Positions 9,183 through 18,343 of a stretch of DNA of 30,611 bases are shown piece after piece (position 1 is the stretch's first letter; every line of letters starts with the position of its first letter). The translations under genes and the position numbers were made by a program. Origin of the DNA: JAWLCG01 sp041687295. GTDB taxonomy: Bacteria > Planctomycetota > Phycisphaerae > SM23-33 > FEN-1343. The notes under the pieces are model-generated. The model was given only the letters and a program-made list of their open reading frames with translations. It ran no database searches and had not been told where the DNA came from. The DNA is taken from positions 1 through 30,611 of the forward strand of contig JAWLCG010000010.1 of NCBI GenBank assembly GCA_041687295.1, given 5' to 3'.

Positions 9183-9415
9183 GGTGCTAATCGGCCCCGC
9201 CGGTCCAAGCGTCCGATCGAATCGCCCCCCCCACGGGTCGCGTGTCCCCGCCAGCGGGTCCACAGCCACCAGCGGCGTGGCCGGCGGACGCAATGCCGTG
9301 GTCTGACGGACGGATTCGCTCATGCCGCGGGACTCCATACGGGGTTGTCACTGCGGCAGGTGATCCGCAGGGCGTGGGGAGGGTTCATCGGCCTGGCGCC
9401 TTGGGTGGCCAGGGC

Positions 9416-10690
9416 TCAGTCCGTCGCCGCAGGGGCCACTTCGAGGTTCAGCCCGCGCTGGATCTTGTCAACGGCCACCTCCCGCGGCAACACGGCCTCC
9501 GTAGCGGCCAGGGCGGCCGCGACGCCGGCGGCGGCCCCGATGGCCATGACGATCCGCTGCACGCGATACGAAGCGTGGGCCTCGTGGCTGCCGCTGATGC
9601 AGCGGCCGGCCACCACCAGGCCGTCGACCTCCCGCGGCACGAGGCACCCGTAGGGGATGTCGTAGGGCTTGACCGTCTCGGCGAAGCCGTGGGCCTGCCC
9701 GACGCCGTTGGGGTTGTGAATGTCAATCACGAAGGATGCATCCCGCACCACGGCCGATCGCCGCTTGCGGCCGCTGACGAGGTCCTCGCGGCCCAGCCGC
9801 TCCACGCCCACCAGCCGCCGCGTCTCACGGACGCCGACGGCGGTGGGCATCTGCACGATGTAGCAGCCCTCATAGCCTGGCGCGTGGCGCCGAAGGAACT
9901 CGGTGACCGCAAACGCCTGCCGCCGCCCCTCCAGCTCCGCCCGCGTGAGGTCCTCCACACGCGTGCCGTCCACGTGGTTGACCTGCGTGGCGTTGACGAT
10001 TCGCTCGCCGGGGTTAGGGGCCTCGTACAGGCGGACGACGCCGACGGTCTGGGGCAGCTCGCCCGCATCACGGGCCCGCAGGACCACGTCGCGCCAGACG
10101 CCCTCGGGCACGGTGACCTTCAGAGCCTGGTGCTCGCCGCCGCACAGCAGGCCCCGGCCCTTGTCCACGCCGCCGATGCGGTACTGGATGCTCATCGGCT
10201 GGAGCAGCCCGTCGTCGTCACGGCCCATCTCGCAGGCGGCCCCGGCGGAGTGGGCGATGTCAGCGTCGGCCGTGGCGTCGATGACGACCTTTGCCCCCAT
10301 CGCCAGGAGGCCCTGCTTGGTCACTGCCCGGACTCCGCACACCCGCCCGCCGTCGATGAGGGCCTCGAACGCCCAGGTGTGCAGCAGGATCTCGGCGCCG
10401 GCCTCGAGCAGCATGTCGGCGTAGAGCAGGTCCAGACGCTCCCAGTCCTGCCCCGTCGCGTCGAACCGCCGCTGGACCTCGTCAACGAAGTCTGAGCACG
10501 CACCCCCCATCAGGGGGCCGACCAGGCCCGTGGTGGCCGCCCCACCGAGTCGGCCGTAGCGCTCGACGATCAGCGTCCGCGCCCCGGCCCGGGCGGCGTT
10601 GACCGCCGCCGCCACGCCGGCCGGCCCGCCGCCGGCGACCAGGACGTCCACGTCGCGGAAGACATCCTGTCGATCAGTCCATCGCCTCAT
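9416..10690 (-). CDS. FAD-dependent oxidoreductase (FAD_oxidored type)
   Basis: A 424-aa cytoplasmic flavoprotein with no signal peptide. The N-terminal Rossmann fold has GGGPAG (residues 20-25) and the ribose-binding acidic residue E43 in LIVERYGRLGG. A second FAD-contact segment reads VVIDATADADIAHSAGA (about 135-151). The C-terminus carries LVVAGRCISGSHEAHASYRV and the helix IGAAAGVAAALA, typical of the FAD-dependent oxidoreductase family pfam12831. The substrate cannot be told from sequence. The ATG at 10690 overlaps the end of the upstream GH-like gene by 17 bp, so translation is probably coupled and the two are co-transcribed. The context suggests oxidation of a sugar or sugar acid released by the partner enzymes; that is inference. 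A 6-bp hairpin (CCTGGC/GCCAGG) near the stop at 9391-9412 may mark the operon end. Confidence 0.85.
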   Translation of the reverse strand: MRRWTDRQDVFRDVDVLVAGGGPAGVAAAVNAARAGARTLIVERYGRLGGAATTGLVGPLMGGACSDFVDEVQRRFDATGQDWERLDLLYADMLLEAGAEILLHTWAFEALIDGGRVCGVRAVTKQGLLAMGAKVVIDATADADIAHSAGAACEMGRDDDGLLQPMSIQYRIGGVDKGRGLLCGGEHQALKVTVPEGVWRDVVLRARDAGELPQTVGVVRLYEAPNPGERIVNATQVNHVDGTRVEDLTRAELEGRRQAFAVTEFLRRHAPGYEGCYIVQMPTAVGVRETRRLVGVERLGREDLVSGRKRRSAVVRDASFVIDIHNPNGVGQAHGFAETVKPYDIPYGCLVPREVDGLVVAGRCISGSHEAHASYRVQRIVMAIGAAAGVAAALAATEAVLPREVAVDKIQRGLNLEVAPAATD

Positions 10691-13385
10691 CGGTTGGCCT
10701 CTCGATCAGGTAGTACAGGCACTCGGGCAGCAGCTCCACGCGGACTTGGCCGTCGCGGCCCGCGTCGAGGGCCTGTTGCGGGTAGCCGTTGGCGTCCAGG
10801 GCGGTGACGGTCAGCCTGGCCGCGTCGGGCCGCTGGAGGGTCACCACGCCGGCCAGGTCGCGCACCACCACGGGGGGTTGGCCGGCGTCGTCGATCCGCT
10901 GCATCGTCCGCACCTGGCCCTGCTTGTCCTCGTGCTGGACCTCGGTGGTCTGCCAGCCGAAGTTCTGCTCCTCGCTCATCACCTGGAGCAGCATTCGGCC
11001 GCTCTGGGCCAGCGGGGCGCCGTCCAGCGACACCAGCAGCACGCTGCCGTACTCGTTGCCCGGCTCGATCCGCACGTCGGTGAGCTCGACGGGGCCGGCC
11101 TCGGCCAGGAAGCCGGTGACGCCCTGGGCGCACGGCGTGTCGATGGTGGCGATGCCCTGGCCGAAGTCGTAGACCAGCTCGCCGGTGGCGCTGCGGACTC
11201 TCTGGCCCTGGCGGTCGATCAGCGTGGGCAGCTCCTTGAGCACCCGCGTGGGGCCGGGGTCGTCGCCGATGGTGCGGATCACCCGGCCGACGTAGAACGC
11301 CAGCGGGTCCATGCCGCCGAGGTCCTCCACGGGCACCTGCTGGCCGTCGGGCACCTCCTGGAGGCGGTAGCTGTCCAGGCCCAGCGGCTGGCTCATGGCG
11401 GCGCCCTCGAAGCGGTACAGGGCGTCGAGGTCCAGCCGTTCGTCGATGGCGACAGGCCCCTCGCGGACATACCCGCGGCGGAAGATCAGCGCCGTGGCGG
11501 GGTACTGCCCGAAGGTGGCGGGCGTCTGGATGGGCCACTTGGCGATGGTGCCGGTCCAGTTCCGCTCCAGGACGAACGGCAGGAACGCGTCGGTGCCCTG
11601 CAGCGCCCCGTAGGCGGCCGACAGCACGGGGCCCTCGGTGCGGAAGCGGTTGGGCATGGCCCAGCCGCCCTCGGTCAGCAGGTGCGGGTAGTCGGCGTAC
11701 TGGATCTCGAGCATGACGGCGGCATCGGGCGTGCGCAGCACCGACTGGTCCTCGTAGAGGTCGCCCGGCTCGGCGCCGTGGCCGTGCGTGCCGGTCTTGA
11801 CGTTGGGCCCGCTGAAGTAGCAGTTGCGGGCGGTGGCATCGCCGGCCAGGTAGGTGTACTTGTCCAGCGGGCCGAGCACTCGCTCGTCGGCGGTCTTCCA
11901 GTTGGTGGCCACCACGATGCCGCCGAAGCCGATCTCCTCGCGCAGCCACTGCCGCATGCCGGCCCAGAAGTCGCGCTGGTTCTCGGTGAGGAACTGTAGC
12001 TGGTCGCGCGCCCGCGGCTCGTTTCGGGCGGCGCGGGCCCAGTCGGCCCCGGTGAGGTTGCCGACGTAGTACAGCGCCACGCGCCCGGCGGCGAAGTCGT
12101 CGGCGTTGCCCTGCGGCAGCGGCCCGTCGCCCCAGGCCGACCGGGCCTTCTCCAGCGAGCCGTACTTGTCGGTCAGCCAGTCGCCGAAGGCCCTCTGCAG
12201 GCTCGCCAGGACGGGCTCGGGCATGTCGGCTGGGCGGAAGGTCCAGAAGAAGTAGTTGTCCTCGTCGATCAGCTCGATGAACGCCACGGCCGGGTCCTGC
12301 CCCAGGGGGATGCCGGTGTAGGGGTTGGGCGTGGCAAAGAGGGTATGGGCCCACTGCTTGTACCGCTGCTGCAGCGGCTCGTAGGTGAACACCGCCGCCA
12401 TCGGTCGATAGCCGTCGGGCAGCTCGGGCAGGTTCCAGGCGGGCTGGTTGCGGACGCCGGCCAGGCAGTACCAGTTGATGCCGACGTAGATGCCCTCTCG
12501 CTTCAGGGCGGCCACGAGGTACTGGATGCTGTCGGTGTCCCGCCCGGGCTCCAGCTCGTGGAACGGGCTGGCGTGCAGGCGGACCAGGTTCACGCCCATC
12601 TTGGCCAGCCGGCGGGCGAGGTAGTCGACCTCGGCGTGGTCCATCCGCCAGATCGAGTGCGTGGCGGTGACGCCCCAGAAGCGGACCGGCTCGCCGGTGG
12701 CCTGGAAGACCAAGTCCTTGCCGCGCCGCAGCACCCAGCCGCGACCGCCGGCCTGCGGCTCGTTCAGGCCGCGCAGGTCCAGCGGCGTCTGGGCGAAGCT
12801 GTCGCGATCGGGCTCGAAGGGGAACCAGCCCTCGGGCGCCCGGTCATACTTCTGGCCGGGGCGCAGCTTGCCGCGCGGGGTGAACGGCTCGCTCGTCAGC
12901 AGGAAGGCGTCGAAGCAGGCTGCCCCGCGGTTCTCCGTCAACTCGATGCGGAACCGGTGCCGGCCGGCCGACAGCTCGACCGGCTCCAGGTGGACCCAGT
13001 TCGCCCCCACCAGCGGCCGAAGCGTCTCGCTGTCCGCCAGCACGACGTCTTTGCCGACGTTCGTCCACGCCCCCTCGTCAAAGCGGTAGCGGAACGGGCC
13101 GTGCTTCCAGAACTTCCGCACCCACAGGTCGTAGCGGCCCGCGGCAGGGACGTCGATCTCGTAGTCGGCGTAGAGCGGCTCGTCGCGCTCACCGTCGACG
13201 CTGAGCCACTGCCCGCCGCTCAGGACGGCCGACTCCTGGTCATTCTGCGGCGAGAAGCCCGACCGCTCGGGGAAGTTCGTCGCCACCGGACGCTCCCCCT
13301 CCCACCACACGTACGACTGGGCCTGCGCCACGCTGGCCACACACAGGGCCAGCAGAACCACCGCCGCCATCCACCTTCGAGTCAT
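10674..13385 (-). CDS. Secreted glycoside-hydrolase-like protein (paralog A)
   Basis: A 903-aa exported protein. Its start at ATG 13385 follows AGGGAG. The signal peptide is residues 1-22 (cleavage after VAQA). Residues about 25-165 form a carbohydrate-binding-like beta domain (YVWWEGERP, LSGGQWLSVDG, AGRYDLWVRKFWK, FDAFLLTSEPFTPRGK). A TIM-barrel-like region follows from about 225 (PVRFWGVTATHS, MGVNLVRLHASPFHELEP). By alignment to paralog B, the clan GH-A-style acid/base is E375 (ELIDEDNYFFWTF) and the nucleophile candidate is E572 (LLTEGGW). The residue before E375 is Asp rather than the usual Asn. The last 200 residues are beta-rich accessory domains. It probably acts on polysaccharide in the periplasm or outside the cell; the GH family and substrate are not clear. 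It is the middle gene of a unit with paralog B and the FAD oxidoreductase. Confidence 0.8.
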   Translation of the reverse strand: MTRRWMAAVVLLALCVASVAQAQSYVWWEGERPVATNFPERSGFSPQNDQESAVLSGGQWLSVDGERDEPLYADYEIDVPAAGRYDLWVRKFWKHGPFRYRFDEGAWTNVGKDVVLADSETLRPLVGANWVHLEPVELSAGRHRFRIELTENRGAACFDAFLLTSEPFTPRGKLRPGQKYDRAPEGWFPFEPDRDSFAQTPLDLRGLNEPQAGGRGWVLRRGKDLVFQATGEPVRFWGVTATHSIWRMDHAEVDYLARRLAKMGVNLVRLHASPFHELEPGRDTDSIQYLVAALKREGIYVGINWYCLAGVRNQPAWNLPELPDGYRPMAAVFTYEPLQQRYKQWAHTLFATPNPYTGIPLGQDPAVAFIELIDEDNYFFWTFRPADMPEPVLASLQRAFGDWLTDKYGSLEKARSAWGDGPLPQGNADDFAAGRVALYYVGNLTGADWARAARNEPRARDQLQFLTENQRDFWAGMRQWLREEIGFGGIVVATNWKTADERVLGPLDKYTYLAGDATARNCYFSGPNVKTGTHGHGAEPGDLYEDQSVLRTPDAAVMLEIQYADYPHLLTEGGWAMPNRFRTEGPVLSAAYGALQGTDAFLPFVLERNWTGTIAKWPIQTPATFGQYPATALIFRRGYVREGPVAIDERLDLDALYRFEGAAMSQPLGLDSYRLQEVPDGQQVPVEDLGGMDPLAFYVGRVIRTIGDDPGPTRVLKELPTLIDRQGQRVRSATGELVYDFGQGIATIDTPCAQGVTGFLAEAGPVELTDVRIEPGNEYGSVLLVSLDGAPLAQSGRMLLQVMSEEQNFGWQTTEVQHEDKQGQVRTMQRIDDAGQPPVVVRDLAGVVTLQRPDAARLTVTALDANGYPQQALDAGRDGQVRVELLPECLYYLIERPTDEAMD

Positions 13386-13406
13386 GCGCTTCTCCCTGTC
13401 TGAAGC

Positions 13407-13456
13407 TCCGGGGACACCCCCCTGACTCGCCTGGAGCTCAGGAGGGTGTCCCCGGA
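13407..13456. repeat. Near-perfect 19-bp inverted repeat between the GH-like paralogs
   Basis: Left arm 13407-13425 (starts TCCGGGGACACC) pairs with right arm 13438-13456 (ends GGTGTCCCCGGA) with a single mismatch and a 12-base loop. It fills most of the 82-bp space between the stop of paralog B at 13468 and the start of paralog A at 13385. No T-tract follows, so it is a poor intrinsic terminator. It could be an mRNA-stabilising or attenuating stem, or a REP-like element; copy number in the genome would decide. Confidence 0.75.
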
Positions 13457-13467
13457 ACGGGTTGGGT

Positions 13468-16215
13468 CTACTCCAGGATGATGTACAGTGCGTCGGCCGG
13501 CAGCTCGACGCGAAGGCCCGCCTCGGTCCGCTCGACGGGCAGCTTGCCGACCTCCTGGCCGCCCTCGTCGAGCTGCACGGCTCGGGTGAGGTTCGGGTTG
13601 GCCAGCGTGACGGCGCCCTCGGCGTTGCGAACGCGCCAGGGCATCGTGCCGGTGCTGAGGATGCGGAAGCCCTCGAGCACCTCGCCGTCTCGCTCGTGCG
13701 TGGCGGACTCCTCCTGCCAGCCGCTCGGCTGGGAGACCGTGCCGACCTGCAGCAGCACCCGCCGGCTAGTCGCCAGCGGCGAATCGTCCAGCGAGACCAG
13801 CGCGATGGCCGCGTAGTCGTTGGTCGACTCGATCACCGCGTCGCCCAGTTCAAAACGCCCGCCCGCCTCGGCCAGGAAGCCCGCGACGGCCTGGGCCTTG
13901 GGGGCGTCCATGCGGAACAGGCCCGTGTCGTACTGGATCACCAGCTGCCCGTTAAGACTGCGGACGGTGTGGTTGGCCCGGTCGATGGCCTCAGTGACGC
14001 CCTCGGCGACGTGGCTCTTCGAGGGCTCGCCGCCGTAGACCACCTCGACCCGCCCGGTCAGGAAGGCCATCGGGTCCACCCCGCCGGGGATGTCGGTGTT
14101 CTGGGTGTAGTTGGCGGCGTAGCGGTTGGGGTCAAAGCTGAAGCCCTCGGCCAGCATCGGGATCCGCCGGTCAAGCATGTCCTCCAGCGCCCGCTCCTCG
14201 TGCACGGCCACGGGGCCCTCGTCGACCAGGCCCCGGCGGTAGATCAGCGCAGCCGCCGGGAACTGGCTCAGCGTGCCAGGATTGGCGCAGTTCCACTTGT
14301 CCATGGCCACGCTGCCGTCGATCTGGACCCAGGGGCGGTACGGGTCGGGGTCGTAGGTTACCGCCTGGGGGCTGTTCCACACGCAGCCATCCAGGCCGTT
14401 CATCGCCATGTAGCCGGCCATCAGCAGCGGGCCCTCGGGCTCACGCTTCGTGGGGGGCACCCAGAGGGTTTCGGTAATGATGAACGGATGGCCCACCACC
14501 TGCTTGCGAAGGGCGGGAATCGCCCGGGGACGACGCGTGGCCGACTGGCCCTGGTAGAAGTCGCGCGGCTCGACCTGGTAACCGCTGTGCGCGCCGAAGT
14601 GGCCCGAGTCGTAGTAGGCGTTCGAGGCGATGACGTCGGCGGCGGTGTAGGTATACCGCTCCAGGTCGTCCAGGCGGACCTTGTCGGCAGTGGTCCAGTT
14701 CGTCGCGAAGATCAGTTGCCTGCAGCCCAACTCGTTGCGGAGGTAGTCGACCATGTCCACTTGGAACTGCCGCTGCAGCTCTACCATGAACTCCAGCTGG
14801 TCGCGGACCCTCAGGGCGTTGATCTGCGGCTCGTCCAGCGTGAACTGGTAGACGTGCTCGAGCCCCAGGCGCCCCTCGGCCGCCGCGTCGCCCTCGACGG
14901 CCTGTTTGTCCCACGCAACCAGGGCGGCGTCGACCGAGCCGTACTTCCCGGCCGCCCAGGTGCCGAATTTCTGCTCCAGCAGCTTGCGGGGCCCGCCGGT
15001 GATGGTGCGGAAGGTCCAGAACAGCAGGCTGTCCTCGTTCTGGATCTCGATGATCGCCAGGGCCGGCTCGTCCTTTAGGGCGATGCCCGTGTAGGGGTTG
15101 GCCTCAGTCAGCAGCTGGCGCATCCAGGCCTTGTAGCCCTCCTGCAGCGTCGGCTCGAAAAACAGCAGGCCCAGCAGGTTCGTATTGTCGGGCCCGTAGC
15201 CCTCGATGCCCCAGTCCTCGTTGACGTACCTGACGAAGCCGCCCAGTCCCCAGTAGGGCGAGAAGGTTGTGTAGATGCCCTCCTGCTTCATGACGGCCAC
15301 CGCCCGCTGAACCCGCCGGATGCCGGGCTCGTGGACGTCGGTGATGGCCGAGCCCTTGGCCTTGGGGTTGAGCCCCCCGCTGCCGACGCGGACCAGATTG
15401 ACGCCCATGCGGGCGTAGAAGCGGGCATGGCGGGCGGCGTCGCGCTCGCCGGCCGTCTCGACGTCGATACCCAGCGAGGCGCCCCAGAAACGCAGCGGCT
15501 GACCGTCGCCGCGGACGAAACCGTTGCCGTCTTCGGTGAGCCTCACGAAGCCGCTCTGGCCGGCGACCTTCTCGTTGAGGGGCCGAAGGTCGATCACGCT
15601 GGGGGCGAAGGGGTCCACGCGGTCGCCGTTGAAGGCCCAGGTGTCGGCCTGCTCGGGCGACTCGGCCGGCGGACGCTCGCCGGGCTTGGCCGCGCCCTGC
15701 GGCGTGAAGGTGCCCGTGGTCAGCAGGAAGGCGTCGATCCCGCCGTGGTGGGCGTTGTCGGTCTCGAAGCGAAAGGCGAGGCGGTGCTCCCCGGCGGCGA
15801 ATTCCACCGGGTCCAGTCGCGCCCAGCCCAGGAATCGCAGGTCCGCATGGCCGTCGGCGGCGATGTTCCGCCGGTCGCGAGCGTCGGCGAAGCCCACCGG
15901 CCGCCACTCGCCGCCGTCGATGCGGTAGTGCATGGTGCTCATCGGGTTGGCCCGCAGCCACAGGTCGTACCGGCCGGCCTCGGGAACCGCCACAACGTAC
16001 TCGGCCGAGCCGGCGCGATCGGGGTTGTAGTGGCTCAGCCAGTCGCCGCCGGACAGCTCTTCGCGGTCGACGTCGTCGTACCAGTTATGGCGGGTGCAGT
16101 CGCTGGTGGCGGCGCTTTCGCCCTCCACCCACACCTCGGCCGCCCGGGCCGGCGTGGCCAGGGCGGCCAGAGCGGTCAGGACCCACACAACTGTGCCAAG
16201 ACGCAACGTGAACAT
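13468..16215 (-). CDS. Secreted glycoside-hydrolase-like protein (paralog B)
   Basis: A 915-aa exported protein, first gene of the unit. ATG 16215 follows AAGGGAGAGG. The signal peptide is MFTLRLGTVVWVLTALAALA with cleavage near residue 25 (PARA|AE). Residues 27-170 form the same carbohydrate-binding-like domain as in paralog A (VWVEGESAATSD, LSGGDWLSHYN, AGRYDLWLRANP, IDAFLLTTGTFTPQG). The TIM-barrel-like part begins near 240 (PLRFWGASLGIDVE, MGVNLVRVGSGG). The acid/base candidate is E394 in IIEIQNED, with the canonical Asn-Glu pair of clan GH-A. The nucleophile candidate is E582 in FIITETLWVPP at a strand end. The two proteins align along their whole length, so the pair arose by tandem duplication. 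The exact GH family is not identified. The substrate is probably an extracellular polysaccharide. Confidence 0.82.
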   Translation of the reverse strand: MFTLRLGTVVWVLTALAALATPARAAEVWVEGESAATSDCTRHNWYDDVDREELSGGDWLSHYNPDRAGSAEYVVAVPEAGRYDLWLRANPMSTMHYRIDGGEWRPVGFADARDRRNIAADGHADLRFLGWARLDPVEFAAGEHRLAFRFETDNAHHGGIDAFLLTTGTFTPQGAAKPGERPPAESPEQADTWAFNGDRVDPFAPSVIDLRPLNEKVAGQSGFVRLTEDGNGFVRGDGQPLRFWGASLGIDVETAGERDAARHARFYARMGVNLVRVGSGGLNPKAKGSAITDVHEPGIRRVQRAVAVMKQEGIYTTFSPYWGLGGFVRYVNEDWGIEGYGPDNTNLLGLLFFEPTLQEGYKAWMRQLLTEANPYTGIALKDEPALAIIEIQNEDSLLFWTFRTITGGPRKLLEQKFGTWAAGKYGSVDAALVAWDKQAVEGDAAAEGRLGLEHVYQFTLDEPQINALRVRDQLEFMVELQRQFQVDMVDYLRNELGCRQLIFATNWTTADKVRLDDLERYTYTAADVIASNAYYDSGHFGAHSGYQVEPRDFYQGQSATRRPRAIPALRKQVVGHPFIITETLWVPPTKREPEGPLLMAGYMAMNGLDGCVWNSPQAVTYDPDPYRPWVQIDGSVAMDKWNCANPGTLSQFPAAALIYRRGLVDEGPVAVHEERALEDMLDRRIPMLAEGFSFDPNRYAANYTQNTDIPGGVDPMAFLTGRVEVVYGGEPSKSHVAEGVTEAIDRANHTVRSLNGQLVIQYDTGLFRMDAPKAQAVAGFLAEAGGRFELGDAVIESTNDYAAIALVSLDDSPLATSRRVLLQVGTVSQPSGWQEESATHERDGEVLEGFRILSTGTMPWRVRNAEGAVTLANPNLTRAVQLDEGGQEVGKLPVERTEAGLRVELPADALYIILE

Positions 16216-16854
16216 AGCCTCTCCCTTCAGCAGTGGAACATGGCCCCGGTGCAGCCGATTCGCCGGAGCTTACCCGCACCCATTCTCTTGGGGCCAGCCT
16301 CTGTGGGCGTCCCCGATCACAAGGCTACCCACGTCAGATCCCGCGTGCTCGAGTCGCCACGACGAGCGCCGCGGAGCCAGGCGGCCACAGCGCGGCAGGC
16401 AATTGTTCAACACTTGGAACTGCAGGCGGTGCCGGCCTCGTCCAGGGATGCACGCTTGCGGCAGCCCCGGCCCCCTATCCCGGTCGCTTCCCGGAGACTG
16501 CTGGGTTGATCGGCGGCCAGCCCATCCATTGTGTAACGCCGGATGAATGACCCGGCCCCTCGAACCGGCCGGTCGGTCAGCCGCTCCGACCCGCACCCCT
16601 CTGCCGGTTCGGGTCTTCCGGCGACGGTCGGCAGCGGGAGCTGGCCCGCGGCAGAGAGCCAAGCCACCGGATGCTGGACCCGGTGAGTTCTCTGACCGGA
16701 GTGGATGGTTCGCCAGAGGTGTGGTACCATCGTTGAGCCGCCGATGGCAGCGCTGGGCCGCTGCGATGGACGCCGCCCTCGCTCCAGGCCGAAGGCATTC
16801 CTGCATTCGCGGCCAACGCCGTATCACCAGAGCTTGCACGGGAGCCCCGCCCCC
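16216..16854. other. Intergenic region between divergent GH-like operon and dehydrogenase
   Basis: About 640 bp without a supported gene. Open frames here (for example 16407-16730 minus and 16547-17161 plus) are Arg/Pro-rich, have no ribosome binding site and show no recognisable motif. It must hold the promoters of the minus-strand GH operon and the plus-strand dehydrogenase, but I found no convincing -35/-10 pair for either. Confidence 0.5.
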
Positions 16855-17862
16855 ATGGACAGGATCAAGGCAGCATTCTTCAACCGCCAGACATTCGACA
16901 CCGGCCGACTCGCCGACGTGTTCAGCCAGGGCCGGCGTGAGCAGGTCGCCCGCCGGACCGACCTCTACCCGCACGTCGTCACGCCGGAGACGTTCGACGC
17001 CCACGCGGACCAGCTGGCGGACGTCGAGGCGGTCTTCAGCACCTGGGGCATGTTCGCCCCGGCCCCTGCTCAGCTGGCCCGCCTGGAGAAGCTGCGAGCG
17101 GTCTTCTACGCCGCCGGCAGCGTCCAGGGCTTCGCCCGGCCCTTCCTGCAGGCCGGCGTGACCGTCGTCAGCGCCTGGGCGGCCAACGCGGTGCCCGTCG
17201 CCGAGTTCACCGTCTCGCAGATCCTCCTGTCGGCCAAGGGCTACTGGGCGAACGTCCGCCAGTACACCAGCCCGGCCGGCCGCAACGAGGCCTTCCGCGG
17301 GCCGGGGGTGTACGGCGAGACGGTGGCCCTGATCGGCGCCGGGCAGGTGGGCCGAAAGGTCATCGAGCTGCTCAAGCCGTACCACCTGGAGGTCCTGGTC
17401 GTCGACCCGTACCTGCCGGCCGATCAGGCTCGGCAGCTCGGCGTGGGCCTGGTGGACCTGGACGAGGCCTTCCGACGGGCGTTCGTGGTGAGCAACCACC
17501 TGCCGAACCTGCCAAGCCTGCAGCGGGTGCTGACGGGCCGACACTTCGCGCCGATGCGGCCGGGTGCGACGTTCATCAACACCGGCCGGGGAGCCCAGGT
17601 CGCCGAGGACGAGCTGGTAGCCGTCCTACGCGACCGGCCGGACCTGACCGCCCTGCTGGACGTGACCCACCCCGAACCGCCCGAGGCCGACTCGCCGCTC
17701 TACGCGCTGCCGAACGTGCAGCTGAGCACGCACATCGCCGGTTCGCTGGGCGACGAGGTCTGCCGGATGGCCGATTTCATGCTCGAGGAGTTCGACGCCT
17801 GGGCCGCGGGCCGGCCCCTGCGATACGCCGTGACGCTGGAGATGCTGGAGACGATGGCATGA
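16855..17862 (+). CDS. D-isomer-specific 2-hydroxyacid dehydrogenase, NAD-binding
   Basis: A 335-aa cytoplasmic enzyme expected to interconvert a 2-keto acid and a D-2-hydroxy acid with NAD(H). I chose ATG 16855 (MDRIKAAFFNRQ), with GGGAG ten bases upstream, over an in-frame ATG 150 bases earlier whose extra residues look non-coding. The nucleotide-binding domain is clear: GAGQVG at 161-166, D184 after the second strand (prefers NAD over NADP), the catalytic Arg R245 in INTGRG, the Glu E274 in THPEPP, and the catalytic His H293 in STHIAG. Spacing fits the family (glyoxylate/hydroxypyruvate reductase-like). The N-terminal catalytic lobe (1-125) is more divergent. It is divergent from the GH/oxidoreductase unit, so a role in metabolism of sugar-derived acids is plausible but unproven. 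Confidence 0.9.
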   Translation: MDRIKAAFFNRQTFDTGRLADVFSQGRREQVARRTDLYPHVVTPETFDAHADQLADVEAVFSTWGMFAPAPAQLARLEKLRAVFYAAGSVQGFARPFLQAGVTVVSAWAANAVPVAEFTVSQILLSAKGYWANVRQYTSPAGRNEAFRGPGVYGETVALIGAGQVGRKVIELLKPYHLEVLVVDPYLPADQARQLGVGLVDLDEAFRRAFVVSNHLPNLPSLQRVLTGRHFAPMRPGATFINTGRGAQVAEDELVAVLRDRPDLTALLDVTHPEPPEADSPLYALPNVQLSTHIAGSLGDEVCRMADFMLEEFDAWAAGRPLRYAVTLEMLETMA

Positions 17863-18196
17863 TCCGCCCGGGATAGTTCACCCAGGATGCCGCCACCCTT
17901 CGCCAATGGGTTCGCTGATCGGCCCCATGTCTGCATGGGCTCAGGAGTGCTGCCCTACGAGGCACCCCCGGAGCGTATCGACCAGACTCGCGACTACCTC
18001 GCCTGAGGTCAGGCCGCGCCGGCCCCGGCACACCGGGTGACTGCGCCAGCTGCGCGTGGCACCTCGCCGGCAGCGGCTGCGCGGTATAGCGGAGGAGTCT
18101 GAACGCCCCGCACAACCGAATCGCCCCGCCATTCGGCTGCGCCGTGGTCCGTCAGGTTCCAGACAACGCCAAAGCCAGAGACTCCCAGAAATTCGC

Positions 18197-18236
18197 GGGG
18201 TACAAACTGTCCCGGAGGGGGTACACAGGGGGTACA
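18197..18236 (+). repeat. Three direct GGGGTACA repeats beside the tRNA fragment
   Basis: GGGGTACA occurs at 18197, and GGGGGTACA at 18217 and 18228. They lie 66-105 bases from the tRNA fragment at 18302. Short direct repeats at this distance from a tRNA 3' end are what arm-type binding sites of a tyrosine integrase look like. That role is inferred from position only. Confidence 0.6.
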
Positions 18237-18301
18237 GAAATGGCGTCAGAAAGGGCAGGGGCCGCCGCAGTAAACGGCAGAGAAGCCAAGACTTGCAGCA
18301 A

Positions 18302-18343
18302 TGGGCGTTACTGGGCTCGAACCAGTGACCTCATCCTTGTAAG
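18302..18343 (-). tRNA. 3' half of tRNA-Val (anticodon TAC), att-like remnant
   Basis: Read on the minus strand this is the anticodon loop CTTACAA (anticodon TAC), the 3' anticodon strand GGATG, variable loop AGGTC, a perfect 5-bp T stem ACTGG/CCAGT around TTCGAGC, the acceptor strand AACGCCC and discriminator A. CCA is not encoded. The 5' anticodon strand should be CATCC but TAAGA is found, and no D arm follows, so cloverleaf identity ends exactly at the anticodon loop. That break point is typical of an att core used by tRNA-targeting tyrosine integrases. Confidence 0.75.

Noticed and set aside
10599..11999. Open frame antisense to GH-like paralog A
   Set aside because: Gln/His/Leu/Gly-rich shadow; the sense frame has a signal peptide and GH motifs.
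17941..18132. 63-codon minus-strand frame ending SLVDTLRGCLVGQHS
   Set aside because: No ribosome binding site or motif; at most a gene remnant, not enough to annotate.
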